15,880 nucleotides of DNA from Prevotellaceae bacterium UBA4301 (GCA_002395775.1 DGUV01000020.1:1-15880), one strand, 5' to 3'; numbered from the stretch's first letter, positions 1-6,558 are shown. The notes: generated from the sequence alone by a model not told the origin. Program-made: numbers and translations.

Positions 1-1
1 C

Positions 2-625
2 TTCGTCATGATGGACGATGCCATGTGGGGCATGATTCTGGGCAAGTCTGGAAAGGTTCCCGGCCCCATTGCCCCAGAGCTCGTGGAACTGGCCAAGAAG
101 CAGGGACGCGAATTCACCGATACCGACCCCCACACCCTCTATCCCAATGCCCTCGACCAGTTCCGCAAGGAGATGGACGAAAACGGATGGGACTACGGAC
201 AGGACGATGAAGAACTCTTCGAACTGGCCATGCACCCCGAACAGTATCGCAACTACAAGAGCGGACAGGCCAAGAAGAATTTCCTCAGCGACCTGCAGAA
301 GGCAAAGGACGCCAAACTGGGTTCGAAATTGAGCCCCGAGGAGCTGGCCGCCTTCAAGCATGCCAAGGCCGACCAGGTGGTAAGTCCTGTCAACGGACAA
401 GTCTTCTATGAGTTCCAGGGTGGCAGCGAGGTTGTGCCCTGCCTCGAACCGTTCATCGGACAGGAGTACAAGGATGGCGACATCCTGTGCTATGTGCAAA
501 CGTCATGGGGCGAGTTCGTACCCATACCCGCAGGCATCGGCGGTCGCCTCGTAGAGGTAGCTGCCAAGAAAGCTTCCTTCGTCCATCGTGGCGACACATT
601 GGCATGGATTGAGAGGAAGTCCTAA
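2..625 (+). CDS. Oxaloacetate decarboxylase alpha / pyruvate carboxylase subunit B-like protein, C-terminal part
   Basis: This is the last 207 residues of a gene whose start lies left of the window; the frame is open from base 2. The stretch around DDAMWGMILGKSGKVPG, with GREFTD and ELFELAMHPEQY, resembles the conserved carboxylase domain that follows the TIM barrel in oxaloacetate decarboxylase alpha and pyruvate carboxylase subunit B. These move the carboxyl group between biotin and pyruvate/oxaloacetate. The last 80 residues fold like a biotinyl/lipoyl domain (SPVNGQV near the start, GGRLVEV and GDTLAWIE near the end). Where the biotin-accepting AMKM motif should be, the sequence reads QTSWGE, so no acceptor lysine is present. 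The biotin carrier would therefore be a separate protein, which is inference. It ends at TAA and is followed by a strong terminator, so it is the last gene of its unit. Confidence 0.8.
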   Translation, partial: FVMMDDAMWGMILGKSGKVPGPIAPELVELAKKQGREFTDTDPHTLYPNALDQFRKEMDENGWDYGQDDEELFELAMHPEQYRNYKSGQAKKNFLSDLQKAKDAKLGSKLSPEELAAFKHAKADQVVSPVNGQVFYEFQGGSEVVPCLEPFIGQEYKDGDILCYVQTSWGEFVPIPAGIGGRLVEVAAKKASFVHRGDTLAWIERKS

Positions 626-653
626 TCATAGGAGGTACTGAATCTTGACACTT

Positions 654-687
654 TATCGGGAGGCCCGCGGTCTCCCGATATTTTTTT
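654..687 (+). terminator. Intrinsic terminator after the carboxylase gene
   Basis: A perfect 9-base-pair stem (654-662 with 672-680, arm TATCGGGAG) with a 9-base loop is followed by seven T residues at 681-687. It lies 29 bases after the stop codon of the carboxylase gene and has the standard form of a Rho-independent terminator. Confidence 0.9.
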
Positions 688-795
688 AGTCTGCCAGGAA
701 CGATGTCCCCTACAGCCAGCCTCGCGTGTCCCTAAATGTCCGGAATCAGTCCCTTAGGAATCAATGTAAATACATAGATATATAGAACAAACAGA

Positions 796-869
796 ATAAT
801 TATCCGACAGCGATAAGATAATTATGCGATAGATGTAAGATAATTATGCAAATGCGATAAGATAATTAT
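796..869 (+). repeat. Four-copy 22-base-period array of the palindromic octamer ATAATTAT
   Basis: The self-complementary octamer ATAATTAT occurs at 796, 818, 840 and 862, exactly 22 bases apart each time. The 14 bases between copies are only partly conserved: three of them end in GATAAG or TGTAAG, and pieces such as GCGATA recur. The array lies in a gene-free AT-rich stretch between the carboxylase terminator and the metal permease. Spacing of two helical turns puts all four octamers on one face of the DNA, which would suit cooperative protein binding, but it may simply be a decaying tandem repeat. Confidence 0.75.
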
Positions 870-936
870 CCATTACGAATCACGCTATATAGACTGGGAC
901 CGATCCCTTAGGCCTTAGCGGCAGAGAAATACTATA

Positions 937-980
937 GCATGTGCCCAAGGTTGCCCAAGCATGTGCCCAAGGTTGCCCAA
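937..980 (+). repeat. Two exact tandem copies of a 22-base unit
   Basis: A 22-base unit starting GCATGTGCCCAAGG is present twice, head to tail, at 937-958 and 959-980, followed by the first four bases of a third copy. Each unit itself holds two GCCCAAG motifs ten bases apart. The sequence is unrelated to the AT-rich array at 796-869 although the period is the same. Function is unknown; it sits about 180 bases upstream of the metal permease start. Confidence 0.8.
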
Positions 981-992
981 GCATCGTCTCAG

Positions 993-1004
993 GGTTGTAC
1001 AACC
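993..1004 (+). promoter_or_regulatory. 12-base perfect palindrome, candidate operator
   Basis: GGTTGTACAACC is perfectly self-complementary and lies upstream of the metal permease promoter region. A palindrome of this size can be a dimeric repressor site. No regulator gene is visible in the window, so its role is inferred only from position. Confidence 0.35.
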
Positions 1005-1061
1005 ATGATGGGATGAAATATTATTACCTGACCCAGCGACCTGGGGAGCAGAGATGGACTT

Positions 1062-1098
1062 TGCAACTGAGTTGCAGGGAAAAGCCTGTAACTTTGCA
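1062..1098 (+). promoter_or_regulatory. Candidate promoter and palindromic operator of the metal permease
   Basis: TAACTTTGC at 1089-1097 matches the Bacteroidetes -7 element TAnnTTTGC exactly. A TTG exists at 1061-1063 and another at 1072-1074, but neither sits at the usual 19-21 base spacing, so the -33 half is weak. Immediately upstream is a perfect inverted repeat TGCAACT-G-AGTTGCA (1062-1076), placed where a bound repressor or activator would touch the promoter. A metal-responsive regulator is a reasonable guess given the downstream gene. The position of the -7 element also argues that translation starts at 1162, not at the in-frame ATG at 1054, which would lie upstream of transcription. 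Confidence 0.45.
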
Positions 1099-1161
1099 CC
1101 AGAAACAGAGATTCAAGTGCGGCTGGCGCCGCAGTTACCATCGATAACTAAAAGGAATAGC

Positions 1162-2397
1162 ATGATGATACAAAATCTTTTTCTCGACATCTGGACACTC
1201 CTTTGTGAGATGTCTCCCTACCTGCTACTCGGATTCCTGCTAGCAGGTCTGATGCACGCGTTCATTCCCCGCCAAGTGTATGCCAACTACCTGAGCCAAC
1301 CGAACTTCAGGAGTGTGCTGCTGGCAGCATTGTTCGGGGTTCCCCTGCCCCTTTGTTCGTGTGGCGTGTTGCCCACAGCCATGGGTCTGCGCCGCGAGGG
1401 GGGCAGCAAGGGAGCCACCATCTCGTTTCTCATCGCCACACCGCAGACGGGCGTTGACAGCATCATTGCCACCTACTCCCTCATGGGCCTTCCCTTTGCC
1501 ATCATTCGTCCCCTCGTTGCCTTCCTGACGGCAATCTTGGGAGGAGAAATGGTGAACGTGTTTGAGAATGACGATGAGGTCATTGTCGTGCGCAAGCCCC
1601 ATGAGGAAGAACAGCACAAGACGTTCTTCGAGAAACTAAGGGAGAGCCTCGCCTACGGATTTGTGGAGATGATGGCCGACATTGGCAAGTGGCTCGTTGT
1701 CGGTCTGGTGGTTGCGGGTATGATTACGTCATTGGTTCCCGACCAGTGGTTCGAAGTGTTCAAGGACAATTCCCTGCTGAGCATCCTGCTTGTGCTGTGC
1801 ATCAGCGTACCCATGTATGTCTGTGCCACAGGCAGCATACCCATTGCCGTGGCTCTGATGATGAAGGGCCTGACACCTGGTGCCGCACTAGTGCTGCTGA
1901 TGGCTGGTCCCGCCTGCAACGTGGCCAGTCTGCTGGTCATCAACAAGGTGATGGGACGTCGTACGCTGTTGCTCTACCTGACCTCCATCGTGGGCGGTGC
2001 CATCCTCTTTGCCCTGGGAATCGACTACCTGCTTCCGCGCGAATGGTTCGTCTCGGAGCTGGTGATGCAGGGCGACTGCTGCCACGAGGAAATCGGCCTG
2101 TTCAACATCGTCTCGGCCGTGGTTCTCATCCTGCTGCTGATCAATGCCCTGTTCCTGCATCGCCACCACCATCATCATGAAGAAGCACTCACGTCGGAAG
2201 CCGAAACCACCTGTTTCACGGTGGAAGGCATGCATTGCAGCCATTGTGCGGCCAATGTGGAGAGAGCCATCAAGAGTGTGGAGGGCGTGGAGAACGTAAG
2301 CGTCCAACTCAGTGAGAAACAGGCTGTGGTGACCGGGAACTATGACGAAAATGCCGTCCGTGAAGCCGTAGAGAGCATTGGATATAAAATAAAGTGA
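1162..2397 (+). CDS. Cu/Zn-type efflux permease with C-terminal HMA domain (SO_0444 family)
   Basis: This 411-residue inner membrane protein resembles the SO_0444 family of permeases (related to DUF318/ArsP-type permeases), thought to export copper or zinc. Two permease halves are visible. The first carries LCSCGVLPTA with Cys65 and Cys67 and then ATPQTGVDSI. The second carries CATGSIPIA (Cys221) and MAGPACNVAS (Cys252). Several hydrophobic segments separate them. After the last membrane span comes a histidine cluster (HRHHHHHEE, about residues 333-341) and a complete heavy-metal-associated domain with GMHCSHC (Cys359, Cys362), ending in the family-typical GY. The His cluster and HMA domain suggest soft-metal binding, but the actual substrate cannot be read from sequence. 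I chose ATG 1162 (A-rich AAAAGGAATAGC leader) over 1054 because the protein then begins directly with the first membrane segment and the candidate promoter lies upstream. Confidence 0.88.
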   Translation: MMIQNLFLDIWTLLCEMSPYLLLGFLLAGLMHAFIPRQVYANYLSQPNFRSVLLAALFGVPLPLCSCGVLPTAMGLRREGGSKGATISFLIATPQTGVDSIIATYSLMGLPFAIIRPLVAFLTAILGGEMVNVFENDDEVIVVRKPHEEEQHKTFFEKLRESLAYGFVEMMADIGKWLVVGLVVAGMITSLVPDQWFEVFKDNSLLSILLVLCISVPMYVCATGSIPIAVALMMKGLTPGAALVLLMAGPACNVASLLVINKVMGRRTLLLYLTSIVGGAILFALGIDYLLPREWFVSELVMQGDCCHEEIGLFNIVSAVVLILLLINALFLHRHHHHHEEALTSEAETTCFTVEGMHCSHCAANVERAIKSVEGVENVSVQLSEKQAVVTGNYDENAVREAVESIGYKIK

Positions 2398-2405
2398 ACA
2401 AATTC

Positions 2406-2437
2406 TTGGTCAGTTCGTAAAAAGTTATTACTTTTGC
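2406..2437 (+). promoter_or_regulatory. Promoter of the aromatic amino acid operon
   Basis: TTG at 2406-2408, a 20-base spacer, then TACTTTTGC at 2429-2437 fit the Bacteroidetes housekeeping promoter (TTTG, 19-21 bases, TAnnTTTG). Transcription should begin within the first bases after about 2441, giving a leader RNA of roughly 190 bases before pheA. It starts only nine bases after the metal permease stop codon, so the aromatic operon has its own promoter. Confidence 0.8.
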
Positions 2438-2462
2438 AACCAGAAACGTAATAAACCGGAAC

Positions 2463-2528
2463 ATGAACACCTCTTACGCCTACGCATTCTTTTATTACTT
2501 TTACTTTAGCAATGAAGTGAAGCGGTAA
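2463..2528 (+). CDS. Phe/Tyr-rich leader peptide of the aromatic operon
   Basis: A 21-codon open reading frame (ATG 2463, TAA 2526) lies right after the promoter and ahead of a terminator. The peptide contains the run AYAFFYYFYF: nine of its 21 residues are aromatic (four Phe, five Tyr), with eight aromatic codons between 2481 and 2507. Such concentration of codons for the end products of the operon is the hallmark of an attenuator leader, functionally like pheL of enterobacteria, though not similar in sequence. A ribosome short of charged tRNA-Phe or tRNA-Tyr would stall inside this run. The stop codon directly follows the antiterminator segment, as attenuation requires. There is no Shine-Dalgarno sequence; an A-rich stretch (AATAAACCGGAAC) precedes the ATG, as is normal for this phylum. 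Confidence 0.88.
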   Translation: MNTSYAYAFFYYFYFSNEVKR

Positions 2529-2606
2529 GGCGTGTATAAGAATTAACAGACACTAAGAATCAGAAACATACGAGTCCCGCTTCCATGAAACAAAGGAGCG
2601 GGATTC
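2473..2606 (+). promoter_or_regulatory. Four-segment transcription attenuator upstream of pheA
   Basis: Segment 1 (2476-2485) can pair with segment 2 (2522-2533): ACGCCT with AGGCGT plus partly bulged flanking pairs, and CTT/AAG outside. Segment 2 can instead pair with segment 3: GAAGCGG (2519-2525) is the exact complement of CCGCTTC (2577-2583). Segment 3 is also the 5' arm of the terminator, whose 3' arm (segment 4) is 2595-2606. Stalling at the Phe/Tyr codons covers segment 1 and leaves segment 2 free to capture segment 3, so the terminator cannot form. A ribosome reaching the stop at 2526 covers segment 2, so the terminator forms. All pairings were read directly from the sequence; the switching behaviour is inferred from classical attenuation. 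Confidence 0.82.
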
Positions 2607-2612
2607 TTTTTT
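2572..2612 (+). terminator. Attenuator terminator
   Basis: The stem 2572-2583 with 2595-2606 has 12 pairs including two G-U pairs; its core TCCCGCT/AGCGGGA is perfect. The 11-base loop is 2584-2594 and six T residues follow at 2607-2612. It lies between the leader peptide and the pheA start, so transcription stopping here would silence the operon. Confidence 0.88.
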
Positions 2613-2630
2613 ACACCGACACACATATAT

Positions 2631-3476
2631 ATGACACACAAGGTTGCAATACAAGGTATCAAGGGCAGTTTCCACGACATTGCCGCCCATCGCTACTACG
2701 AAGGCGAAGAGGTGGAACTCGCTTGCTGTGAGACCTTTGAGCAGGTATTCAAGTCGATGCAGTCCGACCCCCATGTGATAGGACTCGTAGCCATTGAGAA
2801 CACCATTGCCGGCAGTCTGCTGCACAACTACGAACTGCTGCGCGACAGCGGCATGACCATCGTGGGCGAACACAAGCTGCGCATCTCCCACTCCATCATG
2901 TGCCTGCCCGACGAGGACTGGGGCAACCTGCAGGAGGTGAACTCCCATCCCGTGGCGCTCATGCAATGTCGCGACTTCCTGAACGAACACCGGGGACTGA
3001 AGGTGGTGGAAGTGGCCGACACGGCAGGTGCGGCGGCCGACATCAGCCGAGGATGCCTGAGGGGACATGCCGCCATCTGCCATCGCGACGCAGCCCGAAT
3101 CTACGGGATGAAGGTGTTGCAGGAAGGCATCGAAACTAACAAGCACAATTTCACACGCTTCCTCGTCCTCGCCCATCCCAGCCAGGCCGACAAACTGCGC
3201 GATCTGCGAAGGGTCAACAAATCGAGCCTCGTCTTCACCCTCCCTCATGAGGAGGGTAGCCTCTCGGCCATACTGAGTGTGCTCAGCTTCTACAAACTGA
3301 ACTTGACCAAAATCCAGTCGTTGCCCATCATTGGCAAGGAATGGCAATACATGTTCTACATCGATCTCTCTTTCTCAGAATACACGCGTTATCGGCAGGC
3401 CATCAATGCCATCACCCCGCTTACACGCAATCTAAAACTACTTGGCGAATACGAAAATGGGAAACAAAGCATTTAA
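2631..3476 (+). CDS. pheA: Prephenate dehydratase
   Basis: This 281-residue cytoplasmic enzyme converts prephenate to phenylpyruvate, the Phe-specific step. The dehydratase domain covers about residues 1-180, with VAIENTIAGSLLHNY (53-67) and the catalytic NFTRF motif (Thr175, Arg176, Phe177). A C-terminal ACT domain begins near residue 197 and is the expected Phe-sensing part. There is no N-terminal chorismate mutase domain; that activity is supplied by the fusion protein two genes downstream. The Phe-binding ESRP motif of many homologues reads QSLP here (229-232), and GALV reads GSLS (209-212), so feedback binding may differ; I believe QSLP is common in Bacteroidales but cannot check. First gene after the attenuator; its end overlaps the next gene by 20 bases, implying coupled translation. 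Confidence 0.95.
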   Translation: MTHKVAIQGIKGSFHDIAAHRYYEGEEVELACCETFEQVFKSMQSDPHVIGLVAIENTIAGSLLHNYELLRDSGMTIVGEHKLRISHSIMCLPDEDWGNLQEVNSHPVALMQCRDFLNEHRGLKVVEVADTAGAAADISRGCLRGHAAICHRDAARIYGMKVLQEGIETNKHNFTRFLVLAHPSQADKLRDLRRVNKSSLVFTLPHEEGSLSAILSVLSFYKLNLTKIQSLPIIGKEWQYMFYIDLSFSEYTRYRQAINAITPLTRNLKLLGEYENGKQSI

Positions 3477-4635
3477 ACCCGCCCAGCGACTGGAAGAAGT
3501 CCAGGAGTACTACTTCAGTCGCAAGCTGAAGCAGGTGGCAGAGATGAACGCCCAAGGCAAGGACGTCATCTCGCTGGCCATTGGCAGCCCTGACATGCCC
3601 CCCTCTGACTCCACCATAGACGTGCTCTGCCGCGAAGCTCGCAAGGCCGACGCCCACGGCTATCAGCCCACCATTGGCACACCCGAACTACGAAAGGCCA
3701 TGGCGGGATTCTACAAGCGCTGGTACGGAGTAGAGCTCAACCCCTCGACCGAAATCCAGCCACTCATCGGGTCGAAGGAGGGCATTCTGCACATCACCCT
3801 GGCTTTCGTCAACCCGGGCGACAAGGTGCTGGTGCCCAATCCCGGCTATCCCACCTACACATCGCTGAGCCGACTGCTTGGAGCACAAATCGTGAACTAC
3901 GACCTGGACGAGGAAAAAGGTTGGCAGCCCGACTTTGACAAACTGGAAAAGACTGACCTCAGCGGTGTCCGGCTCATGTGGACCAACTATCCCAACATGC
4001 CCACGGGAGCCAATGCCCAGCGAGCAACCTATGAGCGACTCGTCGATTTCGCCCTCCGCCACGGCATCATCGTAGTTAACGACAATCCGTACTCCTTCAT
4101 CCTCAACCGCGACGAAAGGTTAAGCATACTGCAGATTCCCGGGGCCAAGGAGTGCTGCATCGAACTCAACTCCATGTCCAAATCCCACAACATGCCCGGA
4201 TGGCGTGTGGGCATGCTGGCCACGAATGCCCAGTTCGTGAGCTGGATTCTGAAAGTGAAGTCAAACATAGACAGCGGCACCTTCCGTCCCCTGCAGCTTG
4301 CTGCGGCACAGGCTTATGACAACTCCGACGAATGGCACCGCGAGGCCAACGTCGAGACCTACGCCCGCCGACGTCAGTTTGCCGAGCAAATCATGCAGTC
4401 GCTCGGTTGCCACTACGACCCTCATCAGGTGGGAATGTTCCTATGGGGTCGTATCCCCGACCACCTGAGCGATGCCGAAGTGCTTACCGAGCATGTGCTC
4501 CACGACGCCCGTGTCTTCATCACTCCCGGCTTCATCTTCGGCTCCAACGGACAGCGCTACATCCGCATCTCACTCTGTGCCAAGGAAGAGATGTTCCGTG
4601 AGGCACTCAACAGAATCAAAAAGATAAAAGCTTAA
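3457..4635 (+). CDS. PLP-dependent aminotransferase class I/II (probable aromatic aminotransferase)
   Basis: A 392-residue fold-type I aminotransferase. Visible features are IGSPDMPP near the N terminus, GYQPTIGTPELR, the cofactor-contact stretch NPGYPTY, NYPNMPTG, the DNPY motif with the PLP-ring Asp, SMSKSHNMPGWRVG with the Schiff-base lysine at residue 242, and a C-terminal arginine in RYIRISLC for the substrate carboxylate. Placed between prephenate dehydratase and DAHP synthase, it most likely transaminates phenylpyruvate and 4-hydroxyphenylpyruvate to Phe and Tyr. The sequence also resembles LL-diaminopimelate and aspartate aminotransferases, so the substrate rests on context. I take ATG 3457, which overlaps pheA by 20 bases; the in-frame TTG at 3442 would only add five residues and is a less likely start. 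The next gene begins five bases after the stop. Confidence 0.88.
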   Translation: MGNKAFKPAQRLEEVQEYYFSRKLKQVAEMNAQGKDVISLAIGSPDMPPSDSTIDVLCREARKADAHGYQPTIGTPELRKAMAGFYKRWYGVELNPSTEIQPLIGSKEGILHITLAFVNPGDKVLVPNPGYPTYTSLSRLLGAQIVNYDLDEEKGWQPDFDKLEKTDLSGVRLMWTNYPNMPTGANAQRATYERLVDFALRHGIIVVNDNPYSFILNRDERLSILQIPGAKECCIELNSMSKSHNMPGWRVGMLATNAQFVSWILKVKSNIDSGTFRPLQLAAAQAYDNSDEWHREANVETYARRRQFAEQIMQSLGCHYDPHQVGMFLWGRIPDHLSDAEVLTEHVLHDARVFITPGFIFGSNGQRYIRISLCAKEEMFREALNRIKKIKA

Positions 4636-4640
4636 AATAT

Positions 4641-5708
4641 ATGGAATTAGAACTTCTCCCCCTCAACTTGCCAAGCGACAAACCCCGCCCGTTTGTCATT
4701 GCAGGTCCGTGCTCTGCCGAAACCGAAGAGCAAGTCATGACCACTGCCCACCAACTTGCCGAAAAGGGATGCCACATGTTCCGTGCCGGCGTATGGAAGC
4801 CTCGTACCAAACCCGGATGCTTTGAAGGGCATGGCGAACCCGCCCTTGCATGGCTCCAACGCGTCAAACAGGAGACGGGCATGCTCACGGCCATTGAGGT
4901 GGCCAAGCCTGAGCATGTAGAGCTGGCCCTGAAATATGGCATCGACATCCTCTGGATAGGAGCCCGCACCACGGTCAATCCCTTTGCCGTACAGGAACTT
5001 GCCGACAGCCTGAAAGGCACCGACGTGCCCGTGTTGGTCAAGAATCCCGTCAGCCCCGACCTGGAGTTGTGGATAGGAGCCCTGTTGCGTCTCAACCGTG
5101 TTGGCGTCAAGCGTCTCGGGGCCATCCATCGCGGCTTCACCAGCATCGACCAGAAGATTTATCGCAACACGCCCATGTGGCACATTCCCATAGAGCTGCA
5201 CCGCCGCTTCCCCAAGCTACCCATCGTGTGCGACCCCAGCCACATGGGAGGCCGCCGCGACCTTGTGGCACCACTCTGCCAACAGGCCATGGACATGGGA
5301 TTCGACGGGCTGCTTGTCGAGAGCCACTGCGACCCCGACAATGCCTGGAGCGATGCCTCGCAACAAGTGCTCCCCGACGTGCTCGACTTCATCATCGACC
5401 GTCTGGTCATTCGCGACAATGCCGAGATGACAGAGTCGCTGGCCAGCATGCGGAAACAAATCGACGAGATGGACACCGCCCTCATGGACCTGCTGACCAA
5501 GCGCATGCGTGTCTGCCGCGAGATTGCCACCTATAAGCGTGAGCACAACATGGCCGTGGTGCAGGCCGTACGCTACAACGAGATTCTCGACAAGCGCGGA
5601 GCACAGGGTTCTCTGTGCGGCATGAGTCCCGATTTCGTGCGCCGCATCTATGAGGCCATCCACGAAGAGAGTGTTCGACAGCAAATGGACATCATTAATA
5701 AGAACTGA
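4641..5708 (+). CDS. Bifunctional 3-deoxy-7-phosphoheptulonate synthase / chorismate mutase
   Basis: A 355-residue fusion enzyme. Residues 1-260 are a type I-beta DAHP synthase, joining phosphoenolpyruvate and erythrose 4-phosphate in the first step of the shikimate pathway. GPCSAE (22-27), RAGVWKPRT (48-56), KNP (134-136), CDPSHMGG (197-204) and the metal ligand region LVESHCDPDNAWSD (225-238) are all present. Residues 265-350 form an AroQ-type chorismate mutase, with the expected arginine and lysine positions (Arg271, Arg288/290, Lys299), turning chorismate into prephenate. The synthase-then-mutase order is known in Bacteroidetes such as Porphyromonas, where the mutase domain also serves as the allosteric sensor. 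This is the only mutase in the operon, so it feeds both pheA and tyrA. Six C residues separate it from tyrA. Confidence 0.94.
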   Translation: MELELLPLNLPSDKPRPFVIAGPCSAETEEQVMTTAHQLAEKGCHMFRAGVWKPRTKPGCFEGHGEPALAWLQRVKQETGMLTAIEVAKPEHVELALKYGIDILWIGARTTVNPFAVQELADSLKGTDVPVLVKNPVSPDLELWIGALLRLNRVGVKRLGAIHRGFTSIDQKIYRNTPMWHIPIELHRRFPKLPIVCDPSHMGGRRDLVAPLCQQAMDMGFDGLLVESHCDPDNAWSDASQQVLPDVLDFIIDRLVIRDNAEMTESLASMRKQIDEMDTALMDLLTKRMRVCREIATYKREHNMAVVQAVRYNEILDKRGAQGSLCGMSPDFVRRIYEAIHEESVRQQMDIINKN

Positions 5709-5714
5709 CCCCCC

Positions 5715-6488
5715 ATGAAGATTCTTATCCTTGGAGCCGGAAAGATGGGGTCGTTCTTCACCGACCTTCTGTCGTTCGACCACGAAACAGCGGTCTATGA
5801 AATCGACCCGCGCCGCATGCGCTTCATGTACAACACCTTGCGGCTCACCCAACTGGAGGAGATACGTGACTTCCGCCCCGACCTGGTCATCAATTGCGTC
5901 TCACTCGACCACACCCTGCAGGTCTTCCGTCAGGTCATCCCCTATTTGTGGCAGGACTGCATCATCAGCGACATAGCCAGCGTGAAGACAGGGCTCAAGG
6001 AGTTCTATGAGGAGACGGGCATGCACTATGTATCCACTCACCCCATGTTTGGCCCCACCTTTGCCAACCTCGGAGCACTCAGCACGGAGAATGCCATCGT
6101 CATCAGCGAAGGCGACCACCTGGGCCGTGTCTTCTTCCTCGACCTCTACCGTCGTCTGGGGCTCAATGTTCACGAATACACCTTCGAGCAGCATGACGAG
6201 GCCATGGCCTACTCCCTTTCCGTGCCCTTCGTCTCCACGTTCGTCTTCTCGGCCGTCATGAAGCATCAGGACGCCCCCGGCACCACCTTCAAACGCCACC
6301 TGAAGATTGCCCGCGGGGTGCTCTCAGAGGATGACACATTGTTGCGTGAGATTCTCTTCAATCCACGCACGAAGAATCATGTCGAAGGCATACGAGAGGA
6401 ACTGAAGACTCTCATCAGCATCATTGACAACCGCGACACGGAGGCCCTCGGGCAGTTCCTGACACGCATACGCAAGAACATCAAGTAA
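5715..6488 (+). CDS. tyrA: Prephenate dehydrogenase
   Basis: A 257-residue NAD(P)-dependent enzyme converting prephenate to 4-hydroxyphenylpyruvate, the Tyr-specific step. The Rossmann motif GAGKMG is at 7-12. DIASVKTGL (86-94), STHPMFGP (107-114) and EQHDEAMAYSLSVPF (158-172, with the conserved His160) match the family. The predicted acidic residue after beta-2 (YEIDPRR, Asp31) hints at NAD preference, which is inference. It lacks a C-terminal ACT domain and is short for the family. It is the last gene of the operon, six bases after the DAHP synthase stop, and is followed by a strong two-way terminator. Confidence 0.93.
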   Translation: MKILILGAGKMGSFFTDLLSFDHETAVYEIDPRRMRFMYNTLRLTQLEEIRDFRPDLVINCVSLDHTLQVFRQVIPYLWQDCIISDIASVKTGLKEFYEETGMHYVSTHPMFGPTFANLGALSTENAIVISEGDHLGRVFFLDLYRRLGLNVHEYTFEQHDEAMAYSLSVPFVSTFVFSAVMKHQDAPGTTFKRHLKIARGVLSEDDTLLREILFNPRTKNHVEGIREELKTLISIIDNRDTEALGQFLTRIRKNIK

Positions 6489-6500
6489 TATACGACAAAG

Positions 6501-6532
6501 AAAAGGCCCCGAGAATCGTCTCGGGGCCTTTT
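6501..6532. terminator. Two-way terminator between tyrA and hsp20
   Basis: A perfect 14-base-pair stem (6501-6514 with 6519-6532) with a four-base loop. The arm begins AAAAGGCCCC and ends GGGGCCTTTT, so both strands carry a GC-rich stem followed by a T run. It lies 12 bases after the tyrA stop and 26 bases from the end of the convergent heat shock gene. Confidence 0.92.
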
Positions 6533-6558
6533 CCTAACGTCTTGTCTATCATTCAGAC

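Noticed and set aside
941..1147. 68-residue GTG-start open frame in the intergenic region
   Set aside because: It covers the 22-base repeats, the palindromes and the candidate promoter, resembles nothing known, and has no plausible leader.
1054..1161. In-frame N-terminal extension of the metal permease from ATG 1054
   Set aside because: It lies upstream of the candidate -7 element, would include the operator palindrome, and adds a segment not expected before the first membrane span.
2158..2178. Histidine run as a cloning tag or vector trace
   Set aside because: It lies inside an intact permease just before a natural metal-binding domain, where His-rich linkers are common.
2553..3347. 264-residue minus-strand open frame opposite pheA
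   Set aside because: It is antisense to a clear prephenate dehydratase and has no recognisable domain; it arises from the codon bias of the real gene.
3442..3456. TTG start for the aminotransferase
   Set aside because: It adds only five residues; ATG 3457 is a better start codon and still overlaps pheA for coupling.
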